This document shows positions 5,454-6,974 of a stretch of 6,974 bases of DNA, in pieces. Both the position numbers and the translations under genes were made by a program. The notes beneath the pieces were generated by a model. It saw only the letters and a program-made list of their open reading frames with translations. It did not search any database and was not told the DNA's origin. Within the stretch, counting starts at the first letter, position 1, and every line of letters starts with the position of its first letter. The DNA is from Pyrodictiaceae archaeon (lineage in GTDB: Archaea; Thermoproteota; Thermoprotei_A; Sulfolobales; Pyrodictiaceae): assembly GCA_027046525.1 (NCBI GenBank), contig JALTYD010000011.1, positions 1 through 6,974 on the forward strand, in the 5' to 3' direction.

Positions 5454-6365
5454 ATGACTCTACCTTGGAAGTTTATTGTTGAATGGATATCGGCTGGTGA
5501 AGGTGTTATTAGGTCTGTAGAAAAAGTATATGCTTCTTCTAGATCTGAGTACCAAGAGTATTTAATCGCAGAACTGTATGGCTTAGGAAAATCTCTTATT
5601 CTTGATGGTAAAGTTCAGTCTAGTACTAGCGATGAATACTGGTATCACGAAGCACTTGTTCACCCTGTTATGCTTTCTCATCCTAATCCTCGTAGAGTTC
5701 TAGTAATTGGTGGAGGAGAAGGTGCTACTATTAGGGAAGTTTTCAAACATTGTAGTGTTAAAGAAGTAGTAATGGTTGATCTAGACTACGAAGTAGTACA
5801 TACATGTAGGGAATCTCTTAGTGAACTTCACCAAGGATCTTTTTATGATCCACGTCTTGAGCTTATCATATCTGATGGTAGAAAATTCGTAGAGTCTATC
5901 AGCGGTGTATTCGATGTAGCTATAGTAGATGTTGTAGATCCTATCGAGGGTGGGCCTGCAACAGCTCTCTACACTGAGGAGTTCTATAGAGCACTAAAAA
6001 ATACCCTAGCAGAAAATGGTATCATTGTTACACAAGCTGTATCTCCTTCTCTTCATCCTAGGGTTCATGCAATAATTAGAAATACTGTTGCTCGAGTATT
6101 TAGAAAAGTATCAAGTTATATAACGTATGTACGAAGCTATAACGGTCTTTGGGGATTTGTAGCAGGATCTGATAAATATAATCCAGCAGAACTAGATGCT
6201 ACCAAAATAGAACAATTAATATCTACTAGGATATGTGCTGAACTAAAATTCTATGATGGATATACACACCAGTGGATGTTTAGTATACCAAAACCTATTA
6301 GAGAAGTACTTTCAAGGATTAAAGACTATGCTACAGACACGAATAAAGCTGTACTCCAGTTATAG
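5454..6365 (+). CDS. speE: Polyamine aminopropyltransferase (SpeE family, thermospermine-synthase-like)
   Basis: With ATG 5454 the protein is 303 aa. It transfers the aminopropyl group of decarboxylated S-adenosylmethionine to a polyamine acceptor. An N-terminal beta domain leads to the substrate gate DGKVQSSTSDEYWYHEALVHP at 51-71. The nucleotide-binding glycine loop GGGEGATIREV follows at 86-96, with the acidic end of strand 2 (VDLD) at 108-111. The active-site stretch IVDVVDPIEGGP at 157-168 contains D159 and D162 and leads into LYTEEFY at 172-178. The DPIEGGP form, with two extra residues compared with the DPVGPA of spermidine synthases, resembles plant ACL5 thermospermine synthases and some hyperthermophile enzymes that make long or branched polyamines. 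The in-frame TTG at 5439 is rejected in favour of the ATG with the GGTGAGG site. It is a single gene flanked by tRNA genes, with no partner for decarboxylated SAM synthesis in the window. Family is sure; the acceptor (agmatine, spermidine or others) is not decided by sequence. Confidence 0.92.
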   Translation: MTLPWKFIVEWISAGEGVIRSVEKVYASSRSEYQEYLIAELYGLGKSLILDGKVQSSTSDEYWYHEALVHPVMLSHPNPRRVLVIGGGEGATIREVFKHCSVKEVVMVDLDYEVVHTCRESLSELHQGSFYDPRLELIISDGRKFVESISGVFDVAIVDVVDPIEGGPATALYTEEFYRALKNTLAENGIIVTQAVSPSLHPRVHAIIRNTVARVFRKVSSYITYVRSYNGLWGFVAGSDKYNPAELDATKIEQLISTRICAELKFYDGYTHQWMFSIPKPIREVLSRIKDYATDTNKAVLQL

Positions 6366-6403
6366 CATTACCAGACAGGGAGAAGAATAGGATATTATAC
6401 ACA

Positions 6404-6411
6404 TATAAATA
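6404..6411 (+). promoter_or_regulatory. TATA box for tRNA-Ser
   Basis: TATAAATA, within an AT-only run at 6403-6413, lies 28-35 bases before the first base of tRNA-Ser. That fits transcription starting about 5 nt upstream of the mature 5' end. It is the best TATA match in the window. Confidence 0.55.
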
Positions 6412-6413
6412 AT

Positions 6414-6426
6414 CTAGAATTTCTAG
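6414..6426. repeat. 13-bp palindrome before tRNA-Ser
   Basis: CTAGAA and TTCTAG are perfect inverted arms around a central T, directly downstream of the TATA box. It could bind a dimeric regulator or be chance in AT-rich DNA. Confidence 0.3.
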
Positions 6427-6438
6427 GAGGTAAATAGT

Positions 6439-6553
6439 GCCGGGGTGGCCGAGCGGTCCAAGGCGGTGGGCTCGAGACTCTTTCCGGCTCTAGACGCGGG
6501 AGACCCACTGCCCCATAAGGGGCGCGCGGGTTCAAATCCCGCCCCCGGCGCCA
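6439..6553 (+). tRNA. tRNA-Ser (anticodon CGA) with a 26-nt intron
   Basis: This is a class II tRNA. The acceptor stem is GCCGGGG (6439-6445) with CCCCGGC (6543-6549), discriminator G at 6550, and an encoded CCA at 6551-6553. The anticodon stem is GTGGG (6466-6470) with CCCAC (6504-6508). After intron removal the loop is CTCGAGA, with anticodon CGA at 6473-6475, reading TCG. The long variable arm forms GCCCC/GGGGC around ATAA (6510-6523), as expected for serine. The T stem is GCGGG/CCCGC around TTCAAAT. Discriminator G and the long arm both support serine identity. The mature length is 89 nt including CCA. It is preceded by a good TATA box at 6404-6411. Confidence 0.96.
6477..6502 (+). other. 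Archaeal tRNA intron at position 37/38 of tRNA-Ser
   Basis: The precursor can form a bulge-helix-bulge. The central 4-bp helix pairs CTCG (6471-6474) with CGGG (6497-6500), including one U-G. It is flanked by two identical three-base AGA bulges at 6475-6477 and 6501-6503. Cutting both bulges as AG^A removes 26 nt and leaves a standard seven-base loop. An inner stem pairs C6478 with G6496 and 6479-6481 with 6492-6494, with C6495 bulged. Because the bulges are identical, the mature RNA is the same for any symmetric cut. The enzyme expected is the archaeal EndA endonuclease, with ligation by RtcB; neither is in the window. Confidence 0.9.
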
Positions 6554-6562
6554 CTAATCTTC

Positions 6563-6582
6563 AAAAACCTCTTATCAATAAC
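6563..6582 (+). promoter_or_regulatory. Possible BRE/TATA for tRNA-Leu
   Basis: An A-rich stretch (AAAAA at 6563-6567) is followed by CTTATCAATAA (6571-6581), 30-40 bases before the tRNA-Leu 5' end. A start near 6601-6605 would fit. The TATA match is moderate. Confidence 0.35.
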
Positions 6583-6610
6583 TAGCATATAGGGACTATA
6601 GGATTTAGGC

Positions 6611-6698
6611 GCGGGGGTGCCCGAGCCAGGTCAAAGGGGACGGGCTTAGGACCCGTTGGCGTAGGCCTGCGTGGGTTCAAATCCCACCCCCCGCACCA
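6611..6698 (+). tRNA. tRNA-Leu (anticodon TAG)
   Basis: This is a class II tRNA with no intron. The acceptor stem is GCGGGGG (6611-6617) with CCCCCGC (6688-6694), discriminator A at 6695, and an encoded CCA at 6696-6698. The anticodon stem is ACGGG (6640-6644) with CCCGT (6652-6656). The loop CTTAGGA has anticodon TAG at 6647-6649, reading CTA. A short variable arm pairs GGC (6658-6660) with GCC (6665-6667). The T stem is GTGGG/CCCAC around TTCAAAT. Discriminator A separates it from serine. Confidence 0.96.
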
Positions 6699-6715
6699 AA
6701 TCTAACAATCTCAAT

Positions 6716-6725
6716 ACTTTTAGTT
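6716..6725 (+). terminator. Possible T-rich terminator after tRNA-Leu
   Basis: ACTTTTAGTTT-type sequence starts about 18 bases after the tRNA 3' end. Archaeal RNA polymerase stops at T-rich tracts, but this one is broken by AG, so it is only a weak candidate. Confidence 0.25.
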
Positions 6726-6736
6726 TCGGAATACCC

Positions 6737-6763
6737 CCTCTATGGATATCTAATCCATTGAGG
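6737..6763. promoter_or_regulatory. Operator-like inverted repeat before the RHH gene
   Basis: Eleven-base arms (6737-6747 and 6753-6763) pair at ten positions with one T-T mismatch, around a 5-base centre. The inner arms are ATGGAT and ATCCAT. The repeat ends 43 bases before the ribbon-helix-helix ATG at 6807, overlapping or abutting the place where its promoter should be. Ribbon-helix-helix dimers often bind such sites and repress their own gene. It could instead be a hairpin at the end of the tRNA-Leu transcript. Confidence 0.4.
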
Positions 6764-6806
6764 CCTATTACATCCTTCTAGGTATTACTACATTATGGGA
6801 TCTAAC

Positions 6807-6974
6807 ATGCAGAGAATAGTTACTTTCAAAATAGATGACGAACTTCTACTGGTACTTGATCGATATGCACGCGAGAAAAATCTTACAAGAAGTGAAGTGA
6901 TACGAGAAGCTATCGAGAAACTACTAAGAACAGAGGGTATAAAAATACCGAAACGTATACCAACACTAAGATAT
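6807..6974 (+). CDS. Ribbon-helix-helix (CopG-type) DNA-binding protein, N-terminal part
   Basis: An open frame starts at ATG 6807 and runs 56 codons to the window edge without a stop. Residues 3-9 (RIVTFKI) form the DNA-contacting beta strand. A first helix follows from DDELLLVLDRYAREKN, and a TRSE turn starts the second helix (TRSEVIREAIEKLL), the standard ribbon-helix-helix fold. Such proteins act as dimers that insert the paired strands into the major groove. The residues after about 42 are rich in K, R, I and P, so there is an extra tail or second domain beyond a minimal 45-residue member. An in-frame ATG at 6795 would add four residues (MGSN). The later ATG is preferred because GGGA sits six bases before it and the strand normally begins two to four residues from the start. 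The upstream inverted repeat suggests self-regulation. No toxin partner is visible within the window, so an antitoxin role is open. Confidence 0.82.
   Translation, partial: MQRIVTFKIDDELLLVLDRYAREKNLTRSEVIREAIEKLLRTEGIKIPKRIPTLRY

Noticed and set aside
6427..6490. GGAGG followed by GTG at 6437, resembling a gene start
   Set aside because: The frame runs straight through tRNA-Ser and stops within its intron, so the GGAGG match is coincidental or tRNA-leader sequence.
1..6974. CRISPR array, insertion sequence, rRNA or phage genes
   Set aside because: No regularly spaced repeats, terminal inverted repeats with transposase, rRNA motifs or phage structural genes were seen on either strand.

Overview
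The window reads as chromosomal DNA from a hyperthermophilic crenarchaeon, most likely of the Desulfurococcales or a relative. Four things point there. The protein-coding DNA is AT-rich while the tRNA stems are almost entirely G-C. A serine tRNA gene has an intron with an archaeal bulge-helix-bulge at position 37/38. TATA-type promoters are mixed with GGTGA/GGAGG-type ribosome sites. The gene content is archaeal: a Clp1/Grc3-type kinase, an AcnX large and small subunit pair, and a UbiD homologue. I cannot name the species from sequence alone.

Left end (1-915): two divergent genes share one short intergenic region with a palindromic TATA-like element. The leftward gene is cut by the window edge and encodes a RecA/RadB-like P-loop ATPase. 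The rightward gene encodes a 219-aa protein whose C-terminal half carries a RuvC/RNase H-fold GIDPG motif, with further acidic residues spaced roughly as in RuvC. A recombinase-like ATPase beside a RuvC-like protein is the most intriguing feature of the window, because characterised archaeal Holliday-junction resolvases are of the unrelated Hjc type.

Central operon (256-5084, all +): the RuvC-like gene is followed by a Clp1/Grc3-type polynucleotide 5'-kinase. The next three genes form the lower part of the archaeal modified mevalonate pathway: UbiD-family trans-anhydromevalonate 5-phosphate decarboxylase, then the large and small subunits of phosphomevalonate dehydratase (AcnX type). Together these would turn mevalonate 5-phosphate into isopentenyl phosphate for membrane lipid synthesis. 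Gene junctions are 25 nt apart, overlapping by 13 nt, 8 nt apart and 3 nt apart, consistent with one transcript.

Right part (5085-6974): tRNA-Val(CAC) is followed by a 199-nt interval holding a possible 39-codon membrane-peptide gene and a long imperfect inverted repeat. Then come an aminopropyltransferase (speE-like) with a thermospermine-synthase-like active-site motif, an intron-containing tRNA-Ser(CGA), tRNA-Leu(TAG), and the start of a ribbon-helix-helix regulator preceded by an operator-like inverted repeat. Strand composition flips sharply across tRNA-Val, from A/C-rich on the left to T/G-rich on the right. No insertion sequence, CRISPR array, rRNA or integrase was seen, and no gene-free stretch exceeds 300 bases.
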